Positions 61,800-64,000 of a stretch of 64,000 bases of DNA are shown in pieces. Origin of the DNA: Rhyzopertha dominica (taxonomy: Eukaryota; Arthropoda; Insecta; Coleoptera; Bostrichidae). The stretch covers positions 80,042,680-80,106,679 of the forward strand of contig QCXZ01000137.1 of assembly GCA_025024175.1 (NCBI GenBank). The letters are read 5' to 3'. A program made the translations under genes and the position numbers. The notes below the pieces were generated by a model. That model saw nothing but the letters and a program-made list of their open reading frames with translations. It had not been told where the DNA came from and ran no database searches. The number at the start of each line of letters is the position of its first letter. Positions within the stretch are counted from its first letter, which is position 1.

Positions 61800-62800
61800 A
61801 AAATGCCACGACATAATGGATTTTCTAACAGTGAAATGCGTGATATGATTTTGTTTGTGCTCAGTCAAATTATAGAATCATACCAAAATCGAAGACAGCC
61901 CAACACAAACTGTTCAGACGTATTTACATCCGCGTAGGCGAAACCGGGTGTTTTCGTCCTAAAAGTTTAAATGGTGCTAGAGAAACTATCAACGTCGATG
62001 ATGAAGACGAGGTTTTAGTTCGTATTTCGGAAAATCCAGATATCAGTACTCGTCGGTTAAGTGCGGCAACAGGAATAAGCCAATCGTCTATCTGGAGAAT
62101 TTTAAAGAAGGATAATCTCCATCAATATCACTATACTCCTGTCCAAAATTTGTTACCTCAAGATTTACCAGTTCGCCTACACTTTGCTCAATTTATCCTA
62201 AGTAAACAAACCGAAAACCAGGATTTTCTTAATAACCTCCTTTTCACCGATGAGGCGACGTTTACTAGGCGAGGTGTTTTTAATTGGAAAAACAATCATT
62301 TGTGGGACTCCGAAAGTCCACATGCTCTAAAGGAACGACATTTTCAGTATGAGTTCAAGGTAAATATTTGGTGTGGTGTGATATCTGGTTTTTGAACTTC
62401 CTCCTAATCTGAACGGGCCCCTCAATTTAAACTTCCTTGAACAGAATTTAAACACACTACTAGATGTACCACTAGCTATAAGGCGGAACATGTGATTTAT
62501 GCAAGACGGGGCACCGTCACTTTTTTTCTGCCAGTACGCCAATATCTGAATGAACATTTTCCTCACCGGTGGATTGGGCGTGGCAGTGAATTAGTTTGCC
62601 CACCTAGAAGTCCAGATTTCAACCCTCTAGACTTATCAATGTGGTCACAAATGAAGGACATAGTTTACAAAGAAACAATTAATTCCATCGAAGAATTACG
62701 ATAGAAAATTGAAGAAGTTGCTAATATTATTAACAATAATCTTCAAAGATCTTTAAGGATACGCCTTCCAAAGTGTACTGAAGTGGAGTCCTTTTGAGTA
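61800..62800 (+). mobile_element. Decayed Tc1/mariner-type transposon (DUF4817 HTH), copy 3
   Basis: Plus-strand frames give MPRHNGFSNSEMRDMIFVLS, NPDISTRRLSAATGISQSSI (HTH), LFTDEATFTRRGVFNWKNNH (first acidic block), FKVNIWCGVISG, RWIGRGSELVCPPRSPDFNP and DLSMWSQMKDIVYKE. At least three frameshifts or stops inactivate it. The HTH and catalytic blocks match copies 1 and 2 only partly, so it is a different subfamily. It starts within 50 bp of the PLE right arm. Confidence 0.8.
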
Positions 62801-62810
62801 TNTACTTTGA

Positions 62811-64000
62811 AGTTTTCTTTTATTACTGTTACTGATTGTTATTTGTTGCCTTTACTGCTGTTACCCGCATTGTAGTAATTTAAAAGAATAAGTTCATTTT
62901 ACAACAAACTAAATTCATTAAATGCATTAAAATGCAAATAACTCTATCTATTAATATTAATTGCCAAGTATAATATAAGCAAGCATTTACCTATTAAATC
63001 TATATAAAAATATAAATTATTGAAAGTGCAAATTGCGATGTCAATAATAGCAGGATGAAATTGGGCGTGTATAGTTTAAAAATGGTTTTGTAAAACATTG
63101 GAAATTTTACTTGTAAAGAGCGAAGAAAGCTTTTGTTTTATACAATAGTCTTGTACTGTTGTGAAGTGGTGTATACGCAATGTGGATGGAACCTTTTCGT
63201 AATGCACTAAGCTTTTTAACCAATTATTTGTAACCTATTGCTGCAAAAATATTATTTTTATATCCCCTTGTGGATTTATAAATCTATCTTTAATGTGTAG
63301 CCAAAATTCGAGACGCAAAATGGCGCAAAATTTGTATCTATTGAAGATGGCAGCTCATGAAATACGTAAAAAAATCATTGTCATTTTCTAATATTGTGCG
63401 CCTGTAACCTGAAGTATAGTCTTTGCAAGCAATTTTAGCACCCGCAAATTCCTCAGATTAATATAATGTTAATGTTTGTTAATTGAACATTTACGTTGTT
63501 AACAAGCTGCACTTTCACGATTATATCTGTTTACAAGGAAAAATTGCGCTGGCGCCGACCACAGATTTTTCCACTATCCCCATTAGTTGCCTGCATTGTC
63601 GGACTGAAGATAACACAGGTAATTGGAGAGGCGCTGAAATTTTTCGTGGGACACCTAGCGGCAATTAACCGACCAACTAACCGGGGATGTACAATCCCAA
63701 AAAGGATCGTGACTGCGCTTTACGACGGCGCGTTTTAATTGGTGCTTTACGGAAAATAAGGGTTTGTTTAATTAAAAGTTATTTTTATTTGGATAAGGCG
63801 GTTGCCCTTTAAGGTTTATGAGATTCGTCGTTGAAAGATTCTTTTTAATTAAAAATTAGATTTGAGATTTCGTGGAAAATGGGGATGCAACCGGTGTAAT
63901 CAGAAACAGGTAACTTCCCAAGGCAGTAAAAATGTAAAATTTGACATAATTACTTGTTCATAAATCAAAACAAATGAGTCAATGACTTACTGCATATCCT
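62811..64000. other. No gene recognised; GC-richer right end
   Basis: AT-rich to about 63520, then GC-richer sequence (63530-63740) with no supported exon on either strand. It could include regulatory sequence or untranslated parts of a gene beyond the window. Confidence 0.35.

Noticed and set aside
35355..64000. P-loop exon of the RERG-like gene on the minus strand
   Set aside because: I searched for GxxGVGKS/T with a downstream effector motif and found no candidate, so none is reported.

Overview
The window is nuclear DNA from an insect, probably a draft assembly because scattered N bases remain. The evidence is AT-rich sequence, spliceosomal genes with GT/AG introns, insect-type homologues and a heavy load of mariner, hAT and Penelope-like elements. 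I cannot name the order with confidence; a beetle is a guess.

Region 1-2.4 kb: the 5' part of a SMYD3-like SET/MYND lysine methyltransferase gene on the minus strand, diverging from the next gene across about 640 bp that should hold both promoters. Region 2.4-18.6 kb: a complete neuropathy target esterase / swiss cheese (sws, PNPLA6/7) gene on the plus strand. It has 21 exons per transcript and encodes about 1,289 residues. Every exon junction I placed keeps the frame and the family's order: N-terminal membrane helix, three cNMP-binding-like domains, then the patatin phospholipase domain. Its introns carry a hAT remnant, a small TIR element and mariner remnants.

The most notable signal is in sws. 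The exon carrying the catalytic aspartate is present twice in tandem (14954-15070 and 15529-15645). Both copies are exactly 117 bp, have the same phase, are open, and have good splice sites. They differ at 14 of 39 residues, including the residue next to the catalytic DG. This looks like a pair of alternative, probably mutually exclusive, exons that would give two versions of the lipase active site.

Region 19.9-35.4 kb: the last two exons of a RERG/RASL11-type Ras-like GTPase on the minus strand, convergent with sws and separated by a 15-kb intron. Its 5' exons (P-loop, switch regions) were not found and probably lie beyond the window, so most of the window right of 35.4 kb may also be intron.

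Region 20.5-64 kb is a transposon-rich landscape. It holds at least eight Penelope-like element (PLE) fragments, one with a readable GIY-YIG endonuclease flanked by inverted arms, and one split by a 2.5-copy tandem array. It also holds a 5'-truncated LINE whose tail is the target of an almost intact mariner, an internally deleted sibling of that mariner in the sws intron, and a hAT element with a perfect 8-bp target duplication inserted at the edge of a long-TIR element. There are three decayed Tc1/mariner-type (DUF4817) transposons. Hammerhead-like motifs and a perfect 29-bp hairpin accompany PLE-like sequence. Several GC-richer stretches without repeats or ORFs may be conserved non-coding DNA.
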